DNA of 17,445 nucleotides from Bifidobacteriaceae bacterium (GTDB taxonomy: Bacteria; Actinomycetota; Actinomycetes; Actinomycetales; WQXJ01), in NCBI GenBank assembly GCA_031265345.1, contig JAISCU010000376.1, positions 1 to 17,445 on the forward strand. Direction: 5' to 3'. Every line of letters begins with the position of its first letter. Within the stretch, counting starts at the first letter, position 1. Below, one piece after another: positions 1 to 6,686 of the stretch. The notes under the pieces are model-generated. The model saw only the letters and a list, made by a program, of their open reading frames with translations. It was not told the DNA's origin and ran no database searches. Made by a program: the position numbers and the translations under genes.

Positions 1-88
1 GATCGCAGGTTTCCGCAACGGAGCCGTTCTCGGCGGAACGCTCTGACCTGCGACCATGCCTCGCCCGCGACGCGGCCAGCCGCCAAGA

Positions 89-152
89 AACCTGCATGAC
101 GTGACACTCGCCGCCGGGCCGGCGCCGGACAACCTGCGGGCCGTGACACTCG
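89..152. repeat. Two direct copies of a 22-nt repeat, 42-bp period
   Basis: Positions 89-110 and 131-152 both read AACCTGC, a variable block of about 5 nt, then GTGACACTCG. Read on the minus strand each is CGAGTGTCACG followed by a variable block and GCAGGTT, which resembles the CGAGTGCC...TTGCAC units at the right edge of the window. The function is unknown; a short intergenic repeat family is the simplest reading. Confidence 0.6.
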
Positions 153-266
153 GCACCGACCGCAACGCCTGGCAGGTTTTCCCTCAGGCGCTCTTGATCA
201 ATTGGCAGGTCTTGCATCTTTCTTGGGCGGGATCGGTTCCTCGGCAGAATCGGCGGGCAAGAAGAT

Positions 267-293
267 GGCCCGGCCCCTTGGAGGGGCCGGGCC
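267..293 (-). terminator. Strong GC hairpin, probable terminator of the leftward gene
   Basis: A perfect 11-bp stem (GGCCCGGCCCC at 267-277 pairing with 283-293) encloses a 5-nt loop. Read leftward it is followed by a moderately T-rich stretch (ATCTTCTTG), but not a run of U residues. It lies about 130 nt past the stop codon of the gene at 425-1279, so intrinsic termination of that transcript is the likely role. Confidence 0.6.
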
Positions 294-424
294 TGACCCC
301 GCTGAGCCGGGGAGTCATTGGCCGGGCCTCGCGTGCCAGGCGACTCAAACGTGGCGAGCGAGCCGATGCCTCGGCTCGGGGCCACGCAAGAGATCCGAGG
401 CGCAGCGCGGAGGCCTCAAGCTTC

Positions 425-1279
425 CTAGGCGGAGTGGAGCAGCTCCTCGTTCGCGGGCGCTCCGGGCGCGATCCGATGCGAACCGGTGGGCGAGCCGCCC
501 TCGGCCCGGTCGAGCTTGGTCTGGTACTGCCAGATGGCGTTGCGCAGGCGCAAAGGAGTCGTGTCCATCTTGAGCGCGGCCTGATCCACCAGGGCCAAGG
601 CATCCTGGTTGGACAACGCCTGCCCGGTCGCGTTGGACGCGAATTCGGCCAACCACAGATCCGGTGGGACCGTGCGGATGCCGCTGACCAGCAGCAGGCG
701 TTCCCAGGTCAGGCCGGAATGCTGGGATGGCAGCTCCAACCACATCCGATGGAAGTCTTGGAAGGACTGGGACTTGCGAGCGTAACCGTCACGCAGCTGG
801 GCGGTGGTCTCGACCCTGGCGGCGACGGCCGCTTGGGCGCCGTCGTAGACAAGCTGGGCCTTGTACGGGGCATCGTCGCGGGAATAGGCCCGCTGATGGT
901 TGCCGATCTGATCCATCCAGGCTTCCAGCCCGATGTCGAAAGTGCGAGCCAGGTCCGCCGCCCCGTCTTGATCGGCGTCGGCGCCGACCCAGCGGCGGAA
1001 GGTGCGGTACCGGTCGATGATCGTGACGACCGTGGTGTACTTCACGCGCTCGGACCACAGCGCGTCGATGATGCATTCGGCCAACGATCCCGGATAAGTG
1101 GCCAACTGGGTCCATCGGGCCTGAGACGGTAGAACGCTTTGCGCGACGTCCACGAAACGGTCGATCTCTCCCGCCGTCACTCCAGCCCTCGGCCCGTCAG
1201 CTAGCGGCCCGTCAGCCAGCGGCTCGCCAGCCCTAGTCCGGCCAGTCGCAGTAGTCGGTTCAGTGGTAGTAGTGGTCAT
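425..1279 (-). CDS. Conserved-looking hypothetical protein, possible HhH/DNA-glycosylase-like fold
   Basis: Encodes 284 aa reading leftward. The first ~30 residues are low complexity (TTTTTEP, then a duplicated PLADG motif) and probably disordered. The rest is a folded, helix-rich domain containing W-S-E-R-V-K-Y-T-T-V and I-D-R-Y-R-T-F near residue 85, and later W-E-R-L-L-L-V-S-G-I-R-T-V-P-P-D-L-W. The last segment resembles the helix-hairpin-helix part of HhH-GPD/endonuclease III-like proteins, and I recall actinobacterial hypothetical proteins with this pattern, but no catalytic Lys/Asp pair is obvious. I assign no function. There is no signal peptide or membrane segment. The start is supported by a TAAGTT -10 box exactly 6 nt upstream (leaderless). 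The gene is divergent from the transporter, with a CRP-like site between them. Confidence 0.75.
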   Translation of the reverse strand: MTTTTTEPTTATGRTRAGEPLADGPLADGPRAGVTAGEIDRFVDVAQSVLPSQARWTQLATYPGSLAECIIDALWSERVKYTTVVTIIDRYRTFRRWVGADADQDGAADLARTFDIGLEAWMDQIGNHQRAYSRDDAPYKAQLVYDGAQAAVAARVETTAQLRDGYARKSQSFQDFHRMWLELPSQHSGLTWERLLLVSGIRTVPPDLWLAEFASNATGQALSNQDALALVDQAALKMDTTPLRLRNAIWQYQTKLDRAEGGSPTGSHRIAPGAPANEELLHSA

Positions 1280-1285
1280 GCCGCC

Positions 1286-1291
1286 AACTTA
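1286..1291 (-). promoter_or_regulatory. -10 box of a leaderless promoter for the hypothetical gene
   Basis: On the minus strand TAAGTT is followed by GGCGGC and then ATG. A TANNNT hexamer 6 nt before the start codon is the standard layout of leaderless actinobacterial genes. No good -35 is visible at 17-18 nt (ATGCGC or GATGCG), so activation through the nearby CRP-like site is possible. Confidence 0.5.
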
Positions 1292-1337
1292 GGCGACCCG
1301 CCCACCGGGCGCATCGACGCTAGCTACCGTCCCGCGA

Positions 1338-1353
1338 TGTGACCCGCGTCACA
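1338..1353. promoter_or_regulatory. CRP/GlxR-type binding site, perfect palindrome
   Basis: TGTGA-CCCGCG-TCACA matches the TGTGA-N6-TCACA consensus of CRP-family regulators, including GlxR of corynebacteria and Crp of mycobacteria, in both half-sites. Its centre is about 66 bp upstream of the leaderless start of the leftward gene and about 340 bp upstream of the transporter. It could activate the leftward gene, regulate the sugar unit, or both. Confidence 0.55.
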
Positions 1354-1610
1354 CTGAATTTCAGCCGACAGCGAATCCACCCACGGCACCGAAGCCAACG
1401 CGACAGCCGACAAAGGCAACATGGGCGTAGCGCTGACAAGGCGAACCGCACGGGCGCTCCATCACCGGGACGGGACCAGCCGTGGCCCGGCCGAGCCGAA
1501 CCGAGGTTCACATTCCGGCCCCGTCAGCCCGCTCATTGCAGCCTCGACCCGAGCAGGCGCAACCTGGGTTGAACATTAACCGCGTATCGCCGTCGGGTCC
1601 CCTCAAGGCC

Positions 1611-1639
1611 CTGACCTGGCCCTATGCCACATCGATAAG
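1611..1639 (+). promoter_or_regulatory. Possible promoter of the transporter/GH3 unit
   Basis: CTGACC (1611-1616) and GATAAG (1634-1639) are separated by 17 nt and fit a sigma-70-type promoter weakly (about 4 of 6 in each box). This would give a leader of roughly 40 nt before the GTG start. Other placements in this GC-rich gap cannot be excluded. Confidence 0.3.
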
Positions 1640-1675
1640 ACCAAATCGACGCGCCCTCCTGCGGCAAAGTCGATG

Positions 1676-1682
1676 AAGGAGG
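1676..1682 (+). promoter_or_regulatory. Shine-Dalgarno site fixing the transporter start
   Basis: AAGGAGG lies 5 nt before the GTG at 1688. This spacing favours GTG 1688 over the in-frame ATG at 1673, which would place the ribosome site inside the coding sequence. Confidence 0.8.
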
Positions 1683-1687
1683 AACCC

Positions 1688-3082
1688 GTGGCTACCACAC
1701 TGCCCGTCAGTCCAACACCCCTACCACCCGCCGACGTGGTCGAGACGCCGCCGGACCTCGAGAGCGACGTCAAGCAGGCGCTGAGTCGCACCGCCGTGCC
1801 GCCGTCGCGCATGCCGAATGGTGGAACGGCGACCCGCCGAGAGCCGGGCGTTGGCCTGGCCGTGGCATATGTGGTCGCGTACTTGACGATGTATGTGGCG
1901 CTGATGACGCCGGTCATGTCCACCCTCGCTGTCAAGGTCGATTCGCTGACCACCGATGCGAGCAAGGTCATCGCGTTGTCGGTGGTCACGGGCGTGGGCG
2001 CGTTCTTCGCGTTCGTCGCCAATCCGATCGCCGGGGCGCTGTCGGACCGCACCACATCGAGGCTGGGGATGCGGAGGCCGTGGCTGTTCGGCGGCGTGCT
2101 GGGCGGAGCGGTCGGTCTGACGATCATCGGTCTGGCCACCCATGTCTGGATGGTGGTGGTCGGATGGGCGATCGCCCAAGGGTGCTTCAACGCGACGCAG
2201 GCGGCCTTGCAGGCCATCTTGCCGGATCAGATTCCGCAGCGGATGCGGGCCAAAGTGTCCGGTTGGCTGGGCGTGGCCCAGAACGTGGCCCCGTTGATAG
2301 GAATCGCTCTGGCCTTCTGGTTCGCCGCCGCCGGGCTGCCGATCTCGCTGATGATCATTGTTCCGGCAGCGCTGGGCGTGGCTGGCGTCTTCGTGTTGGC
2401 GTTCATCCTCAAGGACCGCGTCCTGCAGCCCCAGGAGGCCGCCAAGTTCTCGGCCTCCAGTTTCCTGAAGGGCTTCTGGGTCTCGCCCAAGAAGTTCCCC
2501 GATTTCGGCTGGGCTTGGTTGGGACGGTTCTTCATCTTCTTCGGTTTCGCCTCCTACAACAACTACCAGGTCTTCTTCCTGCAGGACCGGTTCGGGTACT
2601 CCAACGCGGAGGCGCTCAACTGGCAGTTGAAGCTGATGGTGGTCCAAGCCATCACCTTGACGGCGGCGGCGGCGATCGGCGGCCAACTCTCCGACCGCAC
2701 CGGCAGGCGCAAGGTCTTCGTCGTCATAGCGGCGGTGCTGGCGGGCCTGGGCCTGGCGGTGTTCGCGTTGGCGAAGAACCCGGAGGTCCTGTACTGGGGC
2801 GCCGGGCTGTGGGGCCTGGGCCTGGGCGCGTACCTGGCGGTGGACATCGCCTTGGTGACGGATGTGTTGCCGAACGCCCGGACCGAGGCGGCCAAGAACC
2901 TGGGCGTGTTCAACATCGCCAACGCACTGCCGCAATCGCTGGCGCCGGCCGTGGCGCCGATCTTCCTGTCCATTGGCGCCACCGCCGCGGTGCCCGCCAA
3001 CTACACCTCGTTGTTCCTGGTCGCGACAATCTTCGCGCTGGTCGGCGCGGGCACCACCATGTTCATCAGAGGAGCCAAGTGA
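1688..3082 (+). CDS. MFS transporter, sugar/glycoside type
   Basis: A membrane carrier of 464 aa from a GTG start chosen by the AAGGAGG site. About 54 hydrophilic, Pro-rich N-terminal residues precede the first membrane segment (GLAVAYVVAYLTMYVAL). The rest alternates hydrophobic helices consistent with 12 membrane spans. The MFS loop motif appears twice: GALSDRTTSRLGMRRPW near residue 116 and GGQLSDRTGRRK near residue 331, the usual positions in the two halves. The RLGMRRPW form is common in MFS/GPH-like sugar carriers. The stop overlaps the next start by one base (TGATG), so it is translationally coupled to the GH3 glycosidase, which implies uptake of an intact oligosaccharide or glycoside. 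The substrate cannot be read from sequence. Confidence 0.88.
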   Translation: MATTLPVSPTPLPPADVVETPPDLESDVKQALSRTAVPPSRMPNGGTATRREPGVGLAVAYVVAYLTMYVALMTPVMSTLAVKVDSLTTDASKVIALSVVTGVGAFFAFVANPIAGALSDRTTSRLGMRRPWLFGGVLGGAVGLTIIGLATHVWMVVVGWAIAQGCFNATQAALQAILPDQIPQRMRAKVSGWLGVAQNVAPLIGIALAFWFAAAGLPISLMIIVPAALGVAGVFVLAFILKDRVLQPQEAAKFSASSFLKGFWVSPKKFPDFGWAWLGRFFIFFGFASYNNYQVFFLQDRFGYSNAEALNWQLKLMVVQAITLTAAAAIGGQLSDRTGRRKVFVVIAAVLAGLGLAVFALAKNPEVLYWGAGLWGLGLGAYLAVDIALVTDVLPNARTEAAKNLGVFNIANALPQSLAPAVAPIFLSIGATAAVPANYTSLFLVATIFALVGAGTTMFIRGAK

Positions 3083-5376
3083 TGACCGCCCCAATCGCCA
3101 CCGCCCCAATCGCCCCAATCGCCCCAATCGCCCCAGAAAGCGTCGCCCAGTTGATGGGCCAACTCACCGACAACGAGAAACTAGAGATGCTGGACGGGCT
3201 CGACTTCTGGCACACCCAGCCGGTCGAGCGGCTCGGCGTTCCCGCCCTCATGCTCACCGACGGCCCGCATGGCCTGCGCAAACAGTCCGGCGATGCCGAC
3301 CACTTGGGCCTCAATCGTTCAGTCCCGGCGACCTGCTTCCCGACAGCCTCGGCGTTGGCCTCCTCCTGGGACCCAGACCTGCTCAGCGAAGTGGGACAAG
3401 CACTCGGGCAAGAAGCCGTCGCGGAGCAAGTCGCGGTGGTGTTAGGGCCGGGACTGAACATCAAACGCTCGCCGTTGTGCGGCCGCAATTTCGAGTACTT
3501 CTCCGAGGATCCCACCCTGTCCGGCGACCTCGCCGCGGGCATGGTCCGCGGCATCCAGGACAAGGGAGTGGGCGCCTGCCTGAAGCATTTCGCGGCCAAC
3601 AACCAGGAGACGGACCGCATGCGGGTCTCGGTCGAGGTCGATCCGCGCACCCTGCGCGAGATCTACCTGACCGGCTTCGAACGGGCCGTGCGCGGCGGCG
3701 AGCCCTGGACGGTCATGTCCTCCTACAACAAGATCAATGGCGTATACGCTGCCGGATCGCACGGGCTATTGACTGACACGCTGCGCGACGACTGGGGTTT
3801 CGACGGCCTGGTCATGTCCGACTGGGGCGGGACCGACAACCGCCCGCGCGACCTCAAGGCCGGGCTCGACTTGGAGATGCCGAGCTCGTCCGGCCATGGC
3901 GCGCGCGCCGTCCGCGAGGCTCTCAGCGAGGGCACGGTCACCATGTCCGATGCCGACCGGTCGGTTCGCCGCCTGCTGGAATTGGCCGCTCGGGTCGGCC
4001 CGGCAGCCAGGCCGGGTCAGACCTTCGACAAAGAAGCCCACCACGCCCTGGCCAGGGACGCGGCCGCCAAGTCGGCGGTGCTGCTCAAGAACGACGGCGG
4101 GCTGTTGCCGCTGGATCCGGCCAGCGGCGGCCCCATCGCGATCATCGGGGACTTCGCCCGCAACCCGCGCTACCAGGGGGCGGGCTCCTCGGCCGTCAAC
4201 CCGACCAGGTTGGACAACGCCCTCGACTCGATCATCGACCTGGTGGCTGACCGCCGCGAGGTCCTCTACGCCCGCGGTTTCGTGGCGGAAGACGAGGCGA
4301 GCGACGCCGAACTGTTGGCTGGGGCTCGGACGGCGGCATCGGCGGCGGATGTGGCAGTAGTGTTCCTTGGGCTCCCGGCGTCCTACGAATCCGAAGGGTT
4401 CGACCGGACCGACATCGCCCTGCCGACCCCGCAGCGCGAGCTGCTGAGCGAACTGGCGACCACGGGCCGCGACCTGGCCGTGGTGCTCTCGAACGGCGGC
4501 GTGGTCGATGTCGCGTCCTGGGACCATCTGGCGCCGGCGATCATGGAGGGCTGGCTGGCCGGGCAAGCGGGCGGCTCGGCCATGGCGGACCTGTTGTTCG
4601 GACGGGTGTCGCCCTCGGGGAAACTGGCCGAGACCATCCCGTTGCGGCTGAAGGACACGCCTGCTTTCGGCAACTTCCCCGGCGAGCGCGGGCATGTGCG
4701 CTACGGCGAGGGCACCTTGGTCGGCTACCGCTGGTACGACACTCGCGGGCTGCCCGTCGCCTACCCCTTCGGCCACGGCTTGAGCTACACGACCTTCGAG
4801 TACTCGGGGCTGACGGCGCGGGTCCGGGACGATTCCGCCCTTCCGTCGGTCGAGGTCCAGGTGGGCGTCCGGAACATCGGGCCGGTTCGAGGGCGCGAGG
4901 TGGTGCAGTTCTACGTGCGTGACCGCGAGGCCTCCGTGGAGCGTCCGGCTCAGGAATTGCGCGCGTTCGCGGTGGCCGAGCTGGCGCCCGGAGAGGCCAC
5001 CGAGGTGACAGTGGTGCTGGACTCCAGGGCTTTCGCCTTCTGGGACGTGTCGCTCGACCGGTGGTTCGTGGAGGGCGGGGATTTCGAGATCGCGTGCGGG
5101 GCCTCGTCGCGCGACATCCGCGCATCGACCACGGTCCATCTCAGCGGCGATCCGTTGGTCCGGCCGCTGGACGCCGATTCGACCGCCAATGAATGGCTGG
5201 CCGATCCGAGGCGCGGCCCGTGGCTCCGATCCCGCCTGGCGGGCAGCAGTTTCGCGGGCCTCGAGACCGACCGGGACATGGCCGCCCTGATGGGACCGAC
5301 CCCGCTGATCCGGCTGACGCGCTTCGCCGGTTTCCCGGTGAGCGAGTCCGCGTTGGCGACCGAACTGCTGAGTTGA
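3082..5376 (+). CDS. Glycoside hydrolase family 3 (beta-glucosidase-like)
   Basis: Encodes 764 aa without a signal peptide, so cytoplasmic hydrolysis of imported glycosides is likely. The N-terminal (alpha/beta)8 domain carries LTDGPHGLR, the GH3 KHFAANNQE motif (Lys168-His169) and the nucleophile loop VMSDWGG with Asp247. The second domain has YESEGFDR; Glu436 or Glu438 is the candidate acid/base. A fibronectin-III-like domain follows (about 588-660, with REVVQFYVRD and the conserved Pro-Ala-Gln-Glu-Leu), then a C-terminal tail ending in the hydrophobic segment typical of long GH3 enzymes, so it looks full length. The start is the ATG overlapping the transporter stop. The open frame extends far upstream inside the transporter, but that part is a shadow. 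The enzyme could be a beta-glucosidase or another GH3 exo-activity. Confidence 0.92.
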   Translation: MTAPIATAPIAPIAPIAPESVAQLMGQLTDNEKLEMLDGLDFWHTQPVERLGVPALMLTDGPHGLRKQSGDADHLGLNRSVPATCFPTASALASSWDPDLLSEVGQALGQEAVAEQVAVVLGPGLNIKRSPLCGRNFEYFSEDPTLSGDLAAGMVRGIQDKGVGACLKHFAANNQETDRMRVSVEVDPRTLREIYLTGFERAVRGGEPWTVMSSYNKINGVYAAGSHGLLTDTLRDDWGFDGLVMSDWGGTDNRPRDLKAGLDLEMPSSSGHGARAVREALSEGTVTMSDADRSVRRLLELAARVGPAARPGQTFDKEAHHALARDAAAKSAVLLKNDGGLLPLDPASGGPIAIIGDFARNPRYQGAGSSAVNPTRLDNALDSIIDLVADRREVLYARGFVAEDEASDAELLAGARTAASAADVAVVFLGLPASYESEGFDRTDIALPTPQRELLSELATTGRDLAVVLSNGGVVDVASWDHLAPAIMEGWLAGQAGGSAMADLLFGRVSPSGKLAETIPLRLKDTPAFGNFPGERGHVRYGEGTLVGYRWYDTRGLPVAYPFGHGLSYTTFEYSGLTARVRDDSALPSVEVQVGVRNIGPVRGREVVQFYVRDREASVERPAQELRAFAVAELAPGEATEVTVVLDSRAFAFWDVSLDRWFVEGGDFEIACGASSRDIRASTTVHLSGDPLVRPLDADSTANEWLADPRRGPWLRSRLAGSSFAGLETDRDMAALMGPTPLIRLTRFAGFPVSESALATELLS
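3091..3135 (+). repeat. 9-bp tandem repeat encoding Ala-Pro-Ile units
   Basis: The unit GCCCCAATC occurs four times near the start of the GH3 gene, with one interruption (GCCACC) after the first copy, and encodes repeated API tripeptides. Because the unit is 9 bp, copy-number change keeps the frame and only varies the length of the flexible N-terminus. It lies before the catalytic domain. Confidence 0.75.
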
Positions 5377-5420
5377 AGCCGCGCCGGCCGGGTGAACGGT
5401 GGCCTGCGACTGCGGGCGCG

Positions 5421-5500
5421 CCGAAATGCGAGCTTCGTGGCCTCGTGGCGACACCGCCCCGAGCCGCGCAGGAAACGAAGGCTCCAAAGTCGCAGTTCGG
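5421..5500. repeat. Palindromic REP-like repeat, copy A
   Basis: Left arm 5421-5445 (begins CCGAAATGCGAGCTTCG) and right arm 5476-5500 (ends AAAGTCGCAGTTCGG) are imperfect inverse complements, about 18 of 25 positions matching, around a 30-nt centre. Related copies lie at 6270-6340 and 6364-6432. It sits 45 bp after the GH3 stop. The element has no coding potential of its own. Confidence 0.65.
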
Positions 5501-5575
5501 ATGTTGGATGGATGTCGCGATGCCACGCCCCGCAGCATGGCAGATCGGCAAGCAAAACCCGCAGGACCATTCCAA

Positions 5576-5595
5576 CCAGTTTCAGACTAGACTGG
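5576..5595. promoter_or_regulatory. Leaderless promoter and possible operator of the toxin-antitoxin pair
   Basis: TAGACT (5588-5593) is a -10 hexamer 6 nt before the antitoxin ATG (TAGACT-GGCGGC-ATG), a leaderless layout. An imperfect inverted repeat with CCAGT at 5576-5580 and ACTGG at 5591-5595 overlaps the -10 box. This is where a Phd/YefM-type antitoxin would be expected to bind for autoregulation. The -35 is not recognisable. Confidence 0.5.
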
Positions 5596-5599
5596 CGGC

Positions 5600-5845
5600 A
5601 TGGCGATTACGGTTGGCGCTTTCGAGGCGAAGACACACTTCTCGGAATTGTTGGCGCGAGCGGCTGGTGGCGAGACGGTCGTGGTTGCGAAGCACGGAGC
5701 GCCCGTGGCGAAACTGGTGCCGTTGTCGCACGGGGACGCGAGCCGCGACTCGGTGGCGGCGTTCGATGAGATCCTGGGCGCCCGCCCCGGCATGGGCCTG
5801 GGAGGGTTGCGGTCGAAGGACCTCCGAGCGGAGGGTCGGCGCTGA
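5600..5845 (+). CDS. Type II antitoxin, Phd/YefM family
   Basis: Encodes 81 aa. The N-terminal half (residues 1-45; MAITVGAFEAKTHFSELL, then GGETVVVAKHGAPVAKLVP) is a textbook Phd/YefM fold, which dimerises and binds operator DNA. The C-terminal ~35 residues (AAFDEILGARPGMGLGGLRS) should be the flexible tail that wraps and neutralises the toxin. The gene overlaps the downstream PIN-domain gene by one base, the normal antitoxin-first order. The start is supported by the leaderless -10 box at 5588. The partner makes this a VapBC-like pair with a Phd-type antitoxin. Confidence 0.9.
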   Translation: MAITVGAFEAKTHFSELLARAAGGETVVVAKHGAPVAKLVPLSHGDASRDSVAAFDEILGARPGMGLGGLRSKDLRAEGRR

Positions 5846-6249
5846 TGGCGCTGGTCGTGGACGCGTCCGTGGCGTGCGCCTGGTTGCTCGAGGATGAGAA
5901 AGATGAACTGGCTGACAGCCTTGGGGACCAGGTCGCCTCGTCGGGAGCCGTGGTGCCCTCATTGTTCTGGGCCGAGGTCACGAACGTGCTGGTCCAGGCG
6001 CATCGGCGAGGTCGAATCAGCCGGGCGGACGCGTCGGCTTCGCTGCAACGACTGTCCCGGATGGCCCTGTCGGCCGCAACGCACCGGGCGCCGCCAGCAA
6101 CGTTGGCGGAGTTGGCGTTCAAGCATTCGTTGACCGCCTACGATGCCGTGTACCTCGACCTGGCGTTGGCGCTGGGCGCAGAGCTCGCCACACTCGACGC
6201 GGAACTGATCGCGGCGGCCCGCGCGGAAGGCGTCACCGTCCTGCCGTAA
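5845..6249 (+). CDS. vapC: PIN-domain ribonuclease toxin (VapC-like)
   Basis: Encodes 134 aa, the usual VapC length. The four acidic residues expected for Mg2+-dependent RNA cleavage are present: Asp6 (LVVDASV), Glu44 (FWAEVTNVL), Asp100 (LTAYDAVYLDLA) and Asp118 (LATLDAEL), so the toxin appears catalytically intact. VapC enzymes typically cut tRNA or rRNA at specific sites; the target here cannot be inferred. Its start overlaps the antitoxin stop, giving tight coupling. The pair sits between a sugar-utilisation unit and the heat-shock operon, with palindromic repeat copies on both sides, consistent with an accessory insertion. Confidence 0.92.
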   Translation: MALVVDASVACAWLLEDEKDELADSLGDQVASSGAVVPSLFWAEVTNVLVQAHRRGRISRADASASLQRLSRMALSAATHRAPPATLAELAFKHSLTAYDAVYLDLALALGAELATLDAELIAAARAEGVTVLP

Positions 6250-6269
6250 TCCCGCACGGCGCCTCCCGG

Positions 6270-6340
6270 CGCTGAAACGCGACCTTCGAGGCCTCGTGGC
6301 GGCACCCCGCCGCACACGAACGCCCCAAACTCGCAGTTCA
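6270..6340. repeat. Palindromic REP-like repeat, copy B
   Basis: Starts GCTGAAACGCGACCTTCG and continues AGGCCTCGTGGCG, closely matching the left part of copy A; the right arm (CCCCAAACTCGCAGTTCA) matches the right arm of copy A. It lies 20 bp after the toxin stop. Confidence 0.65.
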
Positions 6341-6363
6341 CAGCCCGTCGGCCCGCCACCGGC

Positions 6364-6432
6364 GCGCCGAAACGCGACCTACGACGCCTCCCAGCCGGAC
6401 CCCGACGCGAACCAGGGTTCCGAAGTCGAAGC
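6364..6432. repeat. Palindromic REP-like repeat, copy C (diverged)
   Basis: Starts GCGCCGAAACGCGACCTACG, then CGCCTC, and ends GGTTCCGAAGTCGAAGC, a diverged form of the same element in direct orientation to copies A and B and only 25-30 bp after copy B. The right arm is weaker than in A and B. Confidence 0.5.
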
Positions 6433-6612
6433 CGACCGGCCGGCATCGGGCAACGTGGCACACCAGCCAGCCCAAGCCGGTCAGTGGGTGAGACGCAAGC
6501 ACCAGTCGCCCCACCCGAGCCCGCACCGGAGGCACGATTAATGAGACGCAGATCACAAATCGCCGGGCGCGGGACGGCCGCGAAGGCCCCGCCCCAGTAA
6601 GCCCAGCGCAAA

Positions 6613-6633
6613 CTTGAGCCGATCAGACTCAAC
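6613..6633. promoter_or_regulatory. HAIR operator 1 (HspR site)
   Basis: CTTGAGC, 7-nt spacer, ACTCAAC. This matches the HAIR consensus CTTGAGT-N7-ACTCAAG at 12 of 14 positions. HspR, encoded at the end of this operon, is the expected ligand, with DnaK acting as co-repressor in characterised actinobacteria. Confidence 0.85.
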
Positions 6634-6638
6634 CCGGC

Positions 6639-6667
6639 TTGACGAAGCGACCGCCAAAGGGCAAACT
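6639..6667 (+). promoter_or_regulatory. Probable dnaK operon promoter
   Basis: TTGACG (6639-6644) and CAAACT (6662-6667) are 17 nt apart. The -35 is 5 of 6 to consensus; the -10 is weaker. The promoter lies between the two HAIR sites and its -10 overlaps the first base of HAIR 2, so a bound repressor would block polymerase. It would give an untranslated leader of about 165 nt. Confidence 0.5.
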
Positions 6668-6686
6668 TGAGTCCGGTTGACTCAAC
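6666..6686. promoter_or_regulatory. HAIR operator 2 (HspR site)
   Basis: CTTGAGT, 7-nt spacer, ACTCAAC: 13 of 14 to the HAIR consensus. Its centre is 53 bp from that of HAIR 1, very close to five helical turns, so both would lie on the same DNA face. Confidence 0.9.

Larger units (their letters stand above)
1..424. other. Left-edge non-coding, repeat-bearing region
   Basis: I see no convincing gene here; the reading frames that cross it are arginine- and glycine-rich and look like GC-driven open frames. It holds two copies of a 22-nt direct repeat (89-110 and 131-152) beginning AACCTGC and ending GTGACACTCG, two GGCAGGT words (171-177 and 204-210), and a strong hairpin at 267-293 that probably ends the leftward gene. 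It may continue beyond the window start. Confidence 0.6.
1280..1687. other. Divergent intergenic control region
   Basis: A 408-bp gap between the leftward hypothetical gene and the rightward transporter. It contains the leaderless -10 of the leftward gene (1286-1291), a perfect TGTGA-N6-TCACA palindrome (1338-1353), a weaker GGTTGA/TTAACC inverted repeat near 1567-1581 that could be a sugar-repressor operator, and a plausible rightward promoter (1611-1639). I see no coding sequence between them. Confidence 0.6.

Noticed and set aside
56..1132. 358-aa open frame on the plus strand over the hypothetical gene
   Set aside because: It starts in repeat sequence, is Arg/Gly-rich at first, and lies antisense to the better-composed leftward gene, which has its own promoter.
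2080..3081. Upstream extension of the GH3 reading frame to 2080
   Set aside because: The stretch is the +1 shadow of the transporter gene; its translation is Arg/Gly-rich and unlike GH3. The ATG at 3082, overlapping the transporter stop, is the natural start.
3766..5538. 590-aa open frame on the minus strand opposite the GH3 gene
   Set aside because: Composition is Arg/His/Gln-rich with no family features; it mirrors the codon bias of the real gene on the plus strand.
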